Numbered from the stretch's first letter, positions 44,348 through 53,347 are shown. The stretch is DNA of 64,000 nt from Candidatus Obscuribacterales bacterium (GCA_019637435.1 JAHBVO010000002.1:1651519-1715518), one strand, 5' to 3'. The notes: a model not told the origin generated them from the letters alone. Numbers and translations: made by a program.

Positions 44348-47300
44348 CTATGACTTCAGTGACTCATCACTCTCTTTGCGTAGCATTAAACCATTCAAAA
44401 ACTCTCGAATCACGTTCGATAACTGATCCGGAGTTGCTGTCGACTTCGTGAGATGGGCTGTGATGCCTAAGGTGAGCTTTGCCTTTTCCGCCTCAGTCAG
44501 GTCTAACGCCGAGTAGACTACCAGCGGAACAGAACTGTCCAGGCGGCTTCTCAGCTTCTCTACTACTTCGAATCCGTCCGGAGGCGGTATCATAAGATCC
44601 AGAATTACCAGGTCCGGATTGGATTCGTCGAAACTCTTCAGCGCATCTTCGCCACTGGTGGCTTCGATGCATTTGACCCCAAGCGATTCTACTTGCTGTT
44701 TTAAAATCTCTCGCGTCGAAGGATCGTCTTCCACCACGAGAACCTGGGCTATTCCAATGCGCCTGCGAGCATTGTCGAGGGCGGCGTGAAGCCGTTTTTC
44801 ATTGAACGGTTTGACCATCCAGTCTATCAGCGCGGGATGAACATGGGTTGTTTTTCCATCCTTTTCCGTTCCGCTGATTATCACCACTGGAATGTTCTTG
44901 CGTTTCTCGTCCGATTGTAGTCGTTCCATCAAGTCCAAGCCGTTGCCGTCAGGTAGACCCAAATCGAGTAGTATCACCAGTGGTGTGTAGATGTCCAGAA
45001 AATCGCTGGCTTCTTTGAGTGAAGAAGCATGAATTACCTCGAATCCATCCGCCTCAAGGTGCGTACGTAATACTTCCGATACGTTCTTATCATCTTCCAC
45101 TATCAAGGCTGGATGAACGTGCGCTGCCGGCAGGTTGCTAACAGCGACATTCCGAACGGGTGAGAAGGTCGCAGGTAACTCAAACCAGAAAGTCGACCCC
45201 TTGCCCCACTCGCTGTCGACACCAATGGCGCCACCATGCTCATCAACAATCGCTTTAGTGATTGCTAGACCAAGTCCGGTTCCATCTTTCTTCCGACTAT
45301 CCGATTGATCCAACTGCTGGAATTTACCGAACAGCTTGTGCATCTGCTCAGGAGCGATACCTGGACCAGTGTCCGTAATCGAAAATTTGAATGTATTTTG
45401 CTCTCCGGGATTGAGAGCCATTATCACTCGGTCGCCTTTCTCCGAGAACTTGATGGCGTTGGAAAGCAGATTTGTCAGAACTTGAATGATTCGGTCTTCA
45501 TCGCACTCCGTCGGACCGCCCGTGTTTATTTCTTCAGAAACAGTAACGCCGCGCTCGTTGGCCATGCCCTGAATTCCTTCGATTGCACGTTCAACAAGCT
45601 TTTGGGTATCGCATGTTCGTTTCTTGAGTTCGAGCATTCCAGCTTCGATTTTTCGCAGATCCAAAATGTCGTTGATCAACCGGATCAGCCGATCGGATTC
45701 AGCCCGTGCGATCTTTATCAGTTTCAGCGTCTTGTCCGGCAATGGACCGGCCAAGCCGCCCTCGATAAGTCCTAGTGAACCGCGTATGGAAGTTAAAGGA
45801 GTTCTCAATTCGTGTGAAACTGTTGAGTAAAACTCACTGACTCTTTTTTCTGCTTCCTTTTTCTCGCTCACGTTTCTAAAGAAAATCACTGCGCCTGTGA
45901 CTTCGTCTTCGATTTCGCGCAATGGTCGAGCGCTTACAGATAGCCATTTCCCTGTCGGAATGCTGTCGTTGCGAATCAACATTTCTGCATCATCGACTTC
46001 TTCACCTCTGATTGCTCGAAGAAGCGGAAGCTGTTCCAGGGGATATTTATCGCCGGCTTCGTTTAAATATACTCCTGTTTCATCAGTCCAATCGTCTCTG
46101 GTAAATCGTTTGGTTTGCCCCGTGAGCTCTTTGGCTGCGACGTTTGTAAGAATGAACTTGCCTTCCGTATCTGCCACCATGATGCCATCAGATACGGTGT
46201 CAAGAATTAACTGTAAAAACTGACGTTGCTTTTCGGTTTCCACTTCAACTGTTTTTCGTACGATAAACTGACCGAGCTGATTTCCGATTGCTGTCATCAT
46301 GTCTAGAAGTGCTTGATCGACCGGGCGCTCATCGGTTGCGAAGAATTCTGTTACGGCGAGAACGTCACCTCCAAAGGTGATTGGAAACGCGAAAGCCGTT
46401 TTCAGTCCTATTTGTTCGGCCGCTTTAGAGCTGGGGAAGTTGGCATCCTGCGTCACGTCAGATATGAAGGTTGCTTTTCCGGATTCCCACACTCTTCCGG
46501 GCAGGCCCTCGCCCTTTTTGAAAACGCGCTGGTTTGAGTCTCTCGTAAACTCACTATCAGCGAATGTCGCTAATCTCCACAGGTCAAGACAGACGAGAAC
46601 GTTTTCTCTATGCTCATTCGTCTCTACCATCCAGGTCGCTCCGATGCACCAGGCTCCAGCTTCTCCGAGCAACTGTTCGATTCGGCGAGCGGCATCTTGG
46701 AGGTCGTTGGATTCATTTAGTATTTTTGCGACCGAATATTGAACTTGCAGCTCTCGTTCGGACTTTTGTTGAGCCCTCAGGAACCCGAGCAGGGCTAAGC
46801 CGGCTACGCCCACGCAAATAATTGAGGCTACGCTAAATAAGGTGGAGTAAGTAAAAGCGGTTGCTGTTGCTGCATTCAACTTATCGCTGCGCTCGTTGAG
46901 GAGTGTCTCCTCCGTTTTTATCATCTCTTCGATCGTGCTGTGTATCTCTTCCATTCGCTCTTTGTCGAGCTCGAAGTGGCTTGCACCTGCTGCCGCTTGC
47001 AGCCCTCGTTGTCGTCTTACTTCGATCGACGCTTGCTGTGAGTCGAGCACTTCATCGGTTTTCACCGTCAGAATTCCAAGCCGATGTTGTTGAGCCGGAT
47101 TGTCGCTCAGTTGCACCTTGAGTTCTTCAATCAGATCGTCAATTTTCGACGTTGCGCGCTTATGAGGTTCAAGATATTCATTTTGACCGGTCAAGAGAAA
47201 GCCTCGGTGACCGGTTTCTGCGTCCTTCATCATCGAATGCACGCGCTCTAATAGGTTCAGCACCTGATAGGTGTGAAGAACCAGCTTGCGACTTTCGGTC

Positions 47301-47401
47301 TGCTTTGTGCGAGCATCAAGACTGATCGCCATTGAGACGCACAGCGTCACGATAACGACAACAACTCCGATTGTCACTTTAGTGAAAATCGAGATTTTCA
47401 T
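44348..47401 (-). CDS. membrane hybrid histidine kinase: CHASE3, GAF, PAS, HisKA, HATPase, two receivers; 1017 aa
   Basis: Membrane helix 1 (TIGVVVVIVTLCVSM) and helix 2 (about 190-215) flank a CHASE3 domain (about 35-185, with GHRGFLLTGQNEYLEPHKRA). GAF (about 220-380) has GLPGRVWESGKATFISDV. PAS (about 390-510) and HisKA (about 525-590, FYSTVSHELRTPLTSIRGSL) follow, then HATPase (TNLLSNAIKFSEKGDR; GTGLGLAITKAIVDEHGG). Two receivers end the protein (LILDLGLPDGNG-like and LVILDLMIPPPDGFE), with DxxxKP-type Lys. The start ATG overlaps the CheY-like gene's stop by 4 nt (ATGA), so the two are co-translated. Confidence 0.93.
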   Translation of the reverse strand: MKISIFTKVTIGVVVVIVTLCVSMAISLDARTKQTESRKLVLHTYQVLNLLERVHSMMKDAETGHRGFLLTGQNEYLEPHKRATSKIDDLIEELKVQLSDNPAQQHRLGILTVKTDEVLDSQQASIEVRRQRGLQAAAGASHFELDKERMEEIHSTIEEMIKTEETLLNERSDKLNAATATAFTYSTLFSVASIICVGVAGLALLGFLRAQQKSERELQVQYSVAKILNESNDLQDAARRIEQLLGEAGAWCIGATWMVETNEHRENVLVCLDLWRLATFADSEFTRDSNQRVFKKGEGLPGRVWESGKATFISDVTQDANFPSSKAAEQIGLKTAFAFPITFGGDVLAVTEFFATDERPVDQALLDMMTAIGNQLGQFIVRKTVEVETEKQRQFLQLILDTVSDGIMVADTEGKFILTNVAAKELTGQTKRFTRDDWTDETGVYLNEAGDKYPLEQLPLLRAIRGEEVDDAEMLIRNDSIPTGKWLSVSARPLREIEDEVTGAVIFFRNVSEKKEAEKRVSEFYSTVSHELRTPLTSIRGSLGLIEGGLAGPLPDKTLKLIKIARAESDRLIRLINDILDLRKIEAGMLELKKRTCDTQKLVERAIEGIQGMANERGVTVSEEINTGGPTECDEDRIIQVLTNLLSNAIKFSEKGDRVIMALNPGEQNTFKFSITDTGPGIAPEQMHKLFGKFQQLDQSDSRKKDGTGLGLAITKAIVDEHGGAIGVDSEWGKGSTFWFELPATFSPVRNVAVSNLPAAHVHPALIVEDDKNVSEVLRTHLEADGFEVIHASSLKEASDFLDIYTPLVILLDLGLPDGNGLDLMERLQSDEKRKNIPVVIISGTEKDGKTTHVHPALIDWMVKPFNEKRLHAALDNARRRIGIAQVLVVEDDPSTREILKQQVESLGVKCIEATSGEDALKSFDESNPDLVILDLMIPPPDGFEVVEKLRSRLDSSVPLVVYSALDLTEAEKAKLTLGITAHLTKSTATPDQLSNVIREFLNGLMLRKESDESLKS

Positions 47402-47793
47402 GCGGTGTTTAAGATGCCTTCAATCTGCTCGGCAAGCTTCATCGGATCGAATGGTTTCGTTATGACACCTACAGCGCCAAGGTTTTTGTACGCTTCAATT
47501 TCCTGCGTCTGCACCTTTGCAGTCATGAAAATAACCAGCGGCATGTTAGCTTCGTCCACCTGCTCGCGCATTTTTCTGAGGAGCGTGACGCCATCCATTC
47601 CAGGCATCATTACGTCTAAAAGAGCTAGATCCGGCTTCACTTGCGTGACTGCGGAAAGGGCTTCCTGGGCCGTGCCTGCAAGCGTTATCTCCCAGTCGGT
47701 CAGACCCTGGAGACTCATCTCAGTTATGAATCGGATATTTGCGTCGTCATCGACCAGTAGAACCTTTTTGATATCTGTTGCTCGCGATCTCAT
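47398..47793 (-). CDS. single-domain CheY-like response regulator, 131 aa
   Basis: The start is ATG 47793 (MRSRATDIKKV) with GGGGGA about 6 nt upstream; the longer frame from 47838 lacks support. The domain has LVDDDAN, phospho-acceptor Asp 60 in LLDVMMPGMDG, FMTAKVQTQEIE and ITKPFDP, i.e. a full receiver with no output domain. It overlaps the start of the large hybrid kinase by 4 bases. It probably relays phosphate for or from that kinase. Confidence 0.92.
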   Translation of the reverse strand: MRSRATDIKKVLLVDDDANIRFITEMSLQGLTDWEITLAGTAQEALSAVTQVKPDLALLDVMMPGMDGVTLLRKMREQVDEANMPLVIFMTAKVQTQEIEAYKNLGAVGVITKPFDPMKLAEQIEGILNTA

Positions 47794-47967
47794 TAATATC
47801 CCCCGGGGTTGTGCGCCTGACATAGCATTCAGAGCCATTGCTTACGAGCAGGTAAGCATCTATATATTCTTCCCCAGAAGTTTCCTACATTTCTAGTGGA
47901 AGGTACATAGTTTCATGGACATTTTTTTCGACTTCAAATTGCAAAGGCGGTCCGCAGCGAAAAAAGA

Positions 47968-48007
47968 AACTGGCGCAGTGATTAACTCAAGGTTCACCGC
48001 ACCAGTT
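47968..48007 (-). terminator. strong intrinsic terminator of the ECF operon
   Basis: AACTGGTGCGGTGA and TCACTGCGCCAGTT form a 14-bp stem (two G-U pairs) with a 12-nt loop on the minus strand. It is followed directly by TCTTTTTTCG. This is the clearest rho-independent terminator in the window. Confidence 0.88.
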
Positions 48008-48039
48008 CAAATTTTTTTGTTTGAGAAACTCTGCAGAGA

Positions 48040-48552
48040 CTAATGAGCTTCTTGATTGAAAACGTTCTGCATGTTATTCCAGATCTTCTTCCAACGGACC
48101 GGTGCAACGTTGCTTTCAACTCCATTGCCCTGTTGTCTCATTTTCAGAACCTCACCTTGAAACTGATTGTCGAACGCCTTCTTTTGCGAATCGTCGAGCA
48201 GCTGTTTCTTCTTCAAAAGCGTTTGAGTTGCTTTCAGCTTCAGCTTACTCTTCTTCGCTTCGATCTGTTGCTGCACGAGCAAAATCTCGGTGGCATCAGG
48301 CTTTGAGCTCGACAAAAGTCTGCGGAACTTTTGTTGCAACGTCTGAATTTCAGGCTGCGTTTGTTGCAGCTCTTGAAACCACTCATGATCGCATTGCTGA
48401 ATTTTCACAGCCTGCTCTTGAGTGAGGTTGAGTTTCGAATAGTCGATATTGCAAGTGCCAGGTGCACATTCTTGCTGAGCGCCAGCCGACATCGGATACG
48501 CGCTGAGCACGAATGCAATTATCGCGATTCTACCTACCCGTCTGTCATTCAT
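48040..48552 (-). CDS. LTXXQ (Spy/CpxP/CnrX-like) periplasmic protein, 170 aa
   Basis: Signal peptide RIAIIAFVLSAYPMSAGA at the N-terminus. The mature protein is almost all helical and Gln/Lys/Leu-rich, with LNLTQEQAVKIQQCDHEWFQ and a second helical hairpin KLKLKATQTLLKKKQLLDDS; this matches the LTXXQ family of Spy, CpxP, ZraP and CnrX. Two Cys precede the helices (ECAPGTC). The start overlaps the 3' end of the anti-sigma gene by 8 bp (48545-48552), so expression is coupled. It may sense the signal relayed to the sigma factor. Confidence 0.82.
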   Translation of the reverse strand: MNDRRVGRIAIIAFVLSAYPMSAGAQQECAPGTCNIDYSKLNLTQEQAVKIQQCDHEWFQELQQTQPEIQTLQQKFRRLLSSSKPDATEILLVQQQIEAKKSKLKLKATQTLLKKKQLLDDSQKKAFDNQFQGEVLKMRQQGNGVESNVAPVRWKKIWNNMQNVFNQEAH

Positions 48553-49444
48553 AAACGACTGCCTCCGCCGAATCAGTCGGCTCTTGGAACGATGATTCTA
48601 TCAAGTACTGCTCCGGAGAGATTGATGGAAATTGTATGTCATCCGGTGCAGAAAGCCAAACTGCAAGTGAGCCCAGAATACCGATGACGGCAGCTGCAGC
48701 CCCAACCATCACAGCGAATCTCGGACGAATTTTCTTCTTCGTCTTTGGCTGCTGCTGTTGTTCGCGCGGCGTAAACGGCACGACCTGCATCTTCATTTTA
48801 ATTCCGGGCCAGAGGTTCAGGTTCTCCGGAATTTTAGGTTTGTAGTGCTCCTTGATTAAATCGCCGACTTTGGTCACCGATTCATACGAATCTCTGCACG
48901 GCAGGCAATCAATAAGATGTGACGTTATGAACCGATGGCGACCGCTATCGACTTCCTGATCCGCGTATGCGGACAAATCGTCGCGAACTGATTCGCAATC
49001 GGAGTCAAGTCTGTCTTTCACGCCTGACCAGATGTCAATTTCCAAACCTTCCGGAAGGGCCAGACCCTTCGAAAGCATTTGATTGGTCGAATTGAGCAGC
49101 TTGAATTTATTCAGACACTCGGCGCATTCATCTAAATGACGTTTGACACCTTCTTGAGCGGCTGAGGGCAACTCACCGTCCAAATATGCGGACAAATCCT
49201 CTTCTATAACCAGACATATGCTGGGTAATTCATCTTTTAAACTATCCCAGAGGTCGGGCATCGCATCGATCTTGCTGCTTTCCTTATTAAGTAAGCCGCT
49301 CAGAGACTTGATAGTCTCAAAACGGGCAGCGCAATCCGTGCACTCGGTCAAGTGACCCGTCACGTCTTGATGCTCATCTGCGCCAAGCTCGTCATCGAGC
49401 AGGGCAGATAAATCCTCTTGATAATCGGTACACGCTCTCACCAT
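48545..49444 (-). CDS. membrane anti-sigma factor with three zf-HC2-type zinc fingers, 299 aa
   Basis: Three H-x3-C-x2-C motifs occur at about residues 30, 125 and 195: GHLTECTDCAARF, RHLDECAECLNKF and SHLIDCLPCRDSY. Each is preceded by a DLSA(L/Y)xDxE start as in anti-sigma zinc-finger (ZAS) domains: EDLSALLDDELG, EDLSAYLDGELP, DDLSAYADQEVD. A basic linker (about 225-240) leads to one membrane helix (AVMVGAAAAVIGILGSLAVW, about 250) and a short periplasmic tail. ATG 49444 directly follows the TAA of the sigma gene. It should hold the ECF sigma factor at the membrane. Most relatives carry one ZAS module, so three is notable. Confidence 0.88.
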   Translation of the reverse strand: MVRACTDYQEDLSALLDDELGADEHQDVTGHLTECTDCAARFETIKSLSGLLNKESSKIDAMPDLWDSLKDELPSICLVIEEDLSAYLDGELPSAAQEGVKRHLDECAECLNKFKLLNSTNQMLSKGLALPEGLEIDIWSGVKDRLDSDCESVRDDLSAYADQEVDSGRHRFITSHLIDCLPCRDSYESVTKVGDLIKEHYKPKIPENLNLWPGIKMKMQVVPFTPREQQQQPKTKKKIRPRFAVMVGAAAAVIGILGSLAVWLSAPDDIQFPSISPEQYLIESSFQEPTDSAEAVVYE

Positions 49445-50071
49445 TTAACTGGAGACCTCGCTTGCGGACTCGGTGGATTCCAGATAGGGCTTCAGCATCT
49501 CTTGCAGTTTCAACCGTGCACGGGCTATTCGTGACTTAACGGTTCCCATTTCAGTTTGAGTTATGTCTGCAATTTCTTCGTAGCTTAACCCTTCCACTTC
49601 TCTCAAGACGATGGCTGTTCGAAACTGTTCCGGCAGTTTCAACATTGCTTCGCGAATTATTTCTGAGAGTTCCTTGTTGAGCAGCTTGTCATGAGGAAGA
49701 TCTGTCTCATCTGGGATATCTCGGGTTGCGCCTTCATCCGATTCATCATCTCCAAGAGCCACGTCCATGCTCACTGTAGGCAGTTTGCGCGGACGTTTCC
49801 TCAATTCATCATAAAAAAGGTTCGTGACGATTTGCGTCAGCCATGAGCGAAATGACGATGGATTTCGCAAATTGTTTATCGAGCGCCAAACTCGAATGAA
49901 GACTTCTTGAGCCAGATCAGACGTGTCCGACCAATCTGGTGCCAATTGGTATAGCAATGCATATACTGTCTTTTGATGGCGTTTGACGAGTTCTTCGAAT
50001 GCCTGTGGCTCTCGGCGCTGGCACGCTAACACTAAATCCCGGTCACTCTGCTGTGAATATGCGGTTGCCAT
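49445..50071 (-). CDS. ECF-subfamily RNA polymerase sigma factor, 208 aa
   Basis: Sigma-2 (about 15-90) has AFEELVKRHQKTVYALLYQL, DTSDLAQEVFIRVWRSINNL and FRSWLTQIVTNLFYDELRKR. Sigma-4 (about 140-200) has LPEQFRTAIVLREVEGLSYE, then EIADITQTEMGTVKSRIARA. An acidic linker (GDDESDEGATRDIPDETD) joins them. There is no N-terminal region 1. It directs RNA polymerase to a stress regulon. It is followed immediately (TAA then ATG) by its anti-sigma gene and then the LTXXQ gene. Confidence 0.95.
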   Translation of the reverse strand: MATAYSQQSDRDLVLACQRREPQAFEELVKRHQKTVYALLYQLAPDWSDTSDLAQEVFIRVWRSINNLRNPSSFRSWLTQIVTNLFYDELRKRPRKLPTVSMDVALGDDESDEGATRDIPDETDLPHDKLLNKELSEIIREAMLKLPEQFRTAIVLREVEGLSYEEIADITQTEMGTVKSRIARARLKLQEMLKPYLESTESASEVSS

Positions 50072-50408
50072 GATTTGTCCTGTAAGTACATCTTCCTAAA
50101 TGTTAGCACCTGATTGGTACCATCTAAATAGCGGTCGCCGACGTATAAGGAAACTGGGGTTACGTTTTGCTTCGATAAGTCTCAAACGCGCTCCAAACCT
50201 TGTATCTCTTTAATTCAGAAGGGCGAAAAAATGGTAGCATACTTGGCTGAATGTTCCTTCCAGTCTGAGGAACGTCCGTCATTCAATGCGCGGCTTGTTG
50301 TTGATGCCGCGGCAAAGGCTGGCTGTTCGCAAGCAATTCGAGCCGCGGCACTGCGTCCGTAAAGCATTAGCGAACGAGTCTAGGTTGTTTATATACGAGG
50401 TGCATACA
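50072..50408. other. divergent intergenic region, metK leader
   Basis: About 340 bp between divergent rpoE-like and metK. It should hold both promoters. Two identical self-complementary GCCGCGGC blocks (50306-50313, 50342-50349) occur in the presumed metK leader. No SAM-riboswitch signature is recognisable. Confidence 0.4.
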
Positions 50409-51641
50409 TTGTCTACGCGCTATTTATTCACGTCGGAATCGGTCACAGAGGGACATCCTGATAAGGTCTGCGACCAAATTTCCGATGCGGTTCTCGATAA
50501 AATTTTGAGCCAGGACCCGCAGGCGCGCGTAGCATGCGAGTGCGCAGCGTCCACCGGATTGGTTCTCGTCATTGGCGAAATTACCACTGTTGCCCAGATC
50601 GATTTCCAGGACCTCGTTCGTGACGTCATCAAAGAAATTGGCTACGAAGGCGAGAAGGGCGGCGGATTCGATTCAAACTCCACAGCCGTTCTCACCGGTT
50701 TGAAGAAACAATCACCGGACATCGCACCAGCTGTCGATGCCGCTAGAGATGACAAAGAAAATCTTGGCGCCGGCGACCAGGGCATGATGTTCGGTTACGC
50801 CTGCGACGAAACCAAAGAGCTAATGCCCATGCCGATCTCGGCGGCTCATAGATTAGCTCTTAGACTTACCGAAGTCAGAAAAAATGGCACGTTGAAATAT
50901 CTGCGCCCTGACGGTAAAACTCAAGTCACCATCGAATACGAAGATGGGAAGCCCGTTCGCGTAGATTCGATTTTGATATCCACGCAGCATGATCCGGTGA
51001 TCGACAAATTGAGTGAGAACGAAGAAATTCGCGCTCGCATCGAAACCGATCTCAAAGCATACGTAATTCAGCCGGTCTTCAAAGAGCTTGGAATCAATCT
51101 TGATGACAAGACTAAGTATCTGATCAATCCGTCGGGCCGCTTTGTCGTTGGAGGACCGCACGGTGACGCCGGTTTGACAGGCAGAAAAATTATTGTCGAC
51201 ACTTATGGTGGATATTCCCGTCACGGCGGTGGTGCCTTCTCCGGTAAGGATCCGACAAAAGTGGACCGCTCCGCAGCATACGCTGCTCGATGGGTTGCTA
51301 AAAACATCGTTGCCGCTGGTCTTGCGAAAAAATGCGAAGTCCAGATTGCATATGCTATCGGGGTTGCTCGTCCGCTCTCAGTGCTGGTTACGACCTTCGG
51401 CACCGGCAAAATCGCTGATGACGAAATCACCGCTCTGGTTAACGAGAAGTTCGATTTGCGCCCGACAGCAATCATTTCGCACTTCAAGCTCAACGAGCAA
51501 CCTAAGATCGCCGGCGGAAGGTTCTTCCAGAATGTGGCTGCCTATGGTCACTTCGGCAGACCGGACCTCGACCTTCCCTGGGAGAAGTTGGATCGCGTAG
51601 AGGAGCTGAAAAAGGCTCTATCCAAGGCGACCAGCGTTTAA
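50409..51641 (+). CDS. metK: S-adenosylmethionine synthetase
   Basis: The start is TTG 50409 (M)STRYLFTSESVTEGHPDK with GAGG 8 nt upstream; the longer frame from 50286 is not conserved-looking. GHPDKVCDQISDAVLDKIL, GAGDQGMMFGYACDETKELM, GGPHGDAGLTGRKIIVDTYG and GGGAFSGKDPTKVDRSAAYA are all family motifs. The length (410) is slightly above the usual 385-400. It makes S-adenosylmethionine from methionine and ATP. Confidence 0.97.
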   Translation: MSTRYLFTSESVTEGHPDKVCDQISDAVLDKILSQDPQARVACECAASTGLVLVIGEITTVAQIDFQDLVRDVIKEIGYEGEKGGGFDSNSTAVLTGLKKQSPDIAPAVDAARDDKENLGAGDQGMMFGYACDETKELMPMPISAAHRLALRLTEVRKNGTLKYLRPDGKTQVTIEYEDGKPVRVDSILISTQHDPVIDKLSENEEIRARIETDLKAYVIQPVFKELGINLDDKTKYLINPSGRFVVGGPHGDAGLTGRKIIVDTYGGYSRHGGGAFSGKDPTKVDRSAAYAARWVAKNIVAAGLAKKCEVQIAYAIGVARPLSVLVTTFGTGKIADDEITALVNEKFDLRPTAIISHFKLNEQPKIAGGRFFQNVAAYGHFGRPDLDLPWEKLDRVEELKKALSKATSV

Positions 51642-51658
51642 AAAGCATGTTGTTGATA

Positions 51659-51689
51659 TCAGCGAGTCCTGCATCAGGGCTCGCTGATT
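51659..51689 (+). terminator. terminator hairpin after metK
   Basis: ATCAGCGAGTCCTG (51659-51672) and CAGGGCTCGCTGAT (51676-51689) form a 14-bp stem with one G-U pair and a 3-nt loop. There is only a weak T-run, so it may attenuate read-through to the FHA gene. Confidence 0.65.
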
Positions 51690-51724
51690 CATTAGAAGCC
51701 TGGCCTACAAGCGGAATACGCTAA

Positions 51725-52162
51725 ATGAGTGACTTCCAATTGAGAGTGAATCCGGGCACACCGGAAGAGCAAGTAATAGAACTGGAGCCGGGCTCCAGGC
51801 TCAAGATTGGCCGGCGACCCGAGCCTGATGCAAACAAATTCCTGATTAACGATCCAAGCGTATCCGGCACCCATGCCGAAGTTTGGCATGATGGCTTTTA
51901 CTGGCGAATTACGGACAAAGGCAGCACCAACGGGACCAGCCTGAACGGACGCCTTCTCATTCCAGGTGATGAGTACGTGCTCCGTCATGAAGACGAGATC
52001 GCCATCGCACATATTCCGATTCAGGTCTGGTACAGCTCACAGGAAGAAACATTTCGCCTGGATGCGCTCAATCTGGACGAAAGGTCGGAAGATCAATTCC
52101 GCGCCCACACAAAGCTGCCGCCGATGCCGGTACAGGAGCTGCCGGACTATAATGACGAATAA
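51725..52162 (+). CDS. FHA-domain protein, 145 aa
   Basis: FHA domain over about residues 20-105: LKIGRRPEPDANKFLINDPS (GR core), SGTHAEVWHD (SxxH), TDKGSTNGTSLNGR (N at core), and VLRHEDEIAI. FHA binds phosphothreonine. There is no enzymatic domain. The C-terminal tail is Pro/Asp-rich. It is closely similar to the FHA part of the cyclase fusion 210 bp downstream (GxxLKIGRRPEP and VLHIGRRPAP, N-terminal VNPGTPEEQVIEL and VNPDTPDEYSVEL), so the two arose by duplication. Confidence 0.9.
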   Translation: MSDFQLRVNPGTPEEQVIELEPGSRLKIGRRPEPDANKFLINDPSVSGTHAEVWHDGFYWRITDKGSTNGTSLNGRLLIPGDEYVLRHEDEIAIAHIPIQVWYSSQEETFRLDALNLDERSEDQFRAHTKLPPMPVQELPDYNDE

Positions 52163-52372
52163 ACGTGGAAGAACGATGAAAGCTGGTTGGAAAGTAAGTG
52201 TGTCGGAACCGGCGTTAGCGGTTTATCCAAGCCGCAGGGATGTCAAAAGCTTGTCAACTTGAGGTTTTAAGCCCTGTTAAGTTGTTGTATCACAGGTTTG
52301 GAAGCGCCATTTTCTGCCGATATAATAGCTACCTGGGCAATTAGGACGTTTCTTCTTGGCAAAATGCAGTAA

Positions 52373-53347
52373 ATGGCTTCCGGCAATATCAAGGTAAATC
52401 CTGACACGCCGGATGAATATTCGGTGGAATTGACTGATGGTGAGGTTCTCCACATTGGGCGCAGACCTGCTCCTGGTGGTGTGAAGAAGCTCATTTTGCC
52501 GTACCCTGAAGTCTCCGGTCAGCATGCTGAAATCCGCTGTAATGCTGATGGCTGGACGATCATGGATAGAAACAGCACCAATGGAACCACGATAAACGGC
52601 AAGGTTTGCGTCTCCGGTGAAGAATACCCGCTGCGTCACGGTGATGAGGTGCGCATCGCGCAGTATCAATTGCGTGTGTTTCCGCCCCAAATGGAATTCG
52701 AACTCGATGCTGACGAAGGCGAAGACGACTCACAGGACCGCACCCAGTACAGCATCAAGTTTATGAACGCCACCATTCTGGTTGGCGACATCAAGAAATT
52801 CACGACATTGATGGAAACCTATGCGGCGTCGCCTGAAATCGTCATGGGCGCGGCTCAGCGCATTTTCGAATCGCTCAACGACGAGATCAACAAAAATTAC
52901 GGTCAGCTTGAAAAAATTGCAGGCGATGCGATCATGGCTTACTGGGCTGGTGACAGCTCAAGCGAAGGTGCGCGTATACCCGCCTATCAAGCGTGCCATA
53001 CTGCATTGAAACTTAGAGAGGTCATTGCCAAGCTTGGAAAAGACAAGCGAATGTGGCCTTTCGAAGACTATCCGCTCAATCTGGATATCGCTCTTGCCAC
53101 AGGACCGGTTGCTGCCGGCGCGCTCGGACATTCATCCGGTAATCCCGCCGTGCTTGGCGATACCGCTAATCTGGTTTTCCGTCTGGAAAAATTGATTGGC
53201 GACGACAGACCCGGCGACATTATCGTGGATGGAAATACATTCACTTTGTCTAACGACAGATGTAATTTTGAGTACATGGGCTCTTACAATATAAAAGGAA
53301 AAACCAAAGCAGTCGAAGTTTATCGACTTCTTTCCACGAGAAACTAG
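52373..53347 (+). CDS. FHA - class III adenylate/guanylate cyclase fusion, 324 aa
   Basis: FHA domain at about 20-100 (HIGRRPAP, EVSGQHAEIRC, DRNSTNGTTINGK). The cyclase domain covers about 130-310: metal-binding Asp 139 in LVGDIKKFTTLM, Lys 181/Asp 185 in LEKIAGDAIMAYW, then GDTANLVFRLE with Asp 263, Asn 266 and Arg 270 (transition-state pair). All residues needed for catalysis appear present. It should make cAMP (Lys 181 favours adenylate cyclase) under control of a phosphothreonine partner. The start ATG has no strong ribosome-binding site. Confidence 0.9.
   Translation: MASGNIKVNPDTPDEYSVELTDGEVLHIGRRPAPGGVKKLILPYPEVSGQHAEIRCNADGWTIMDRNSTNGTTINGKVCVSGEEYPLRHGDEVRIAQYQLRVFPPQMEFELDADEGEDDSQDRTQYSIKFMNATILVGDIKKFTTLMETYAASPEIVMGAAQRIFESLNDEINKNYGQLEKIAGDAIMAYWAGDSSSEGARIPAYQACHTALKLREVIAKLGKDKRMWPFEDYPLNLDIALATGPVAAGALGHSSGNPAVLGDTANLVFRLEKLIGDDRPGDIIVDGNTFTLSNDRCNFEYMGSYNIKGKTKAVEVYRLLSTRN

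Noticed and set aside
50072..50408. SAM riboswitch or RNase P-like RNA upstream of metK
   Set aside because: A GAGGAACGTCC stretch recalls RNase P, but the conserved core and length do not match, and no SAM-I/II/III-type core is seen.
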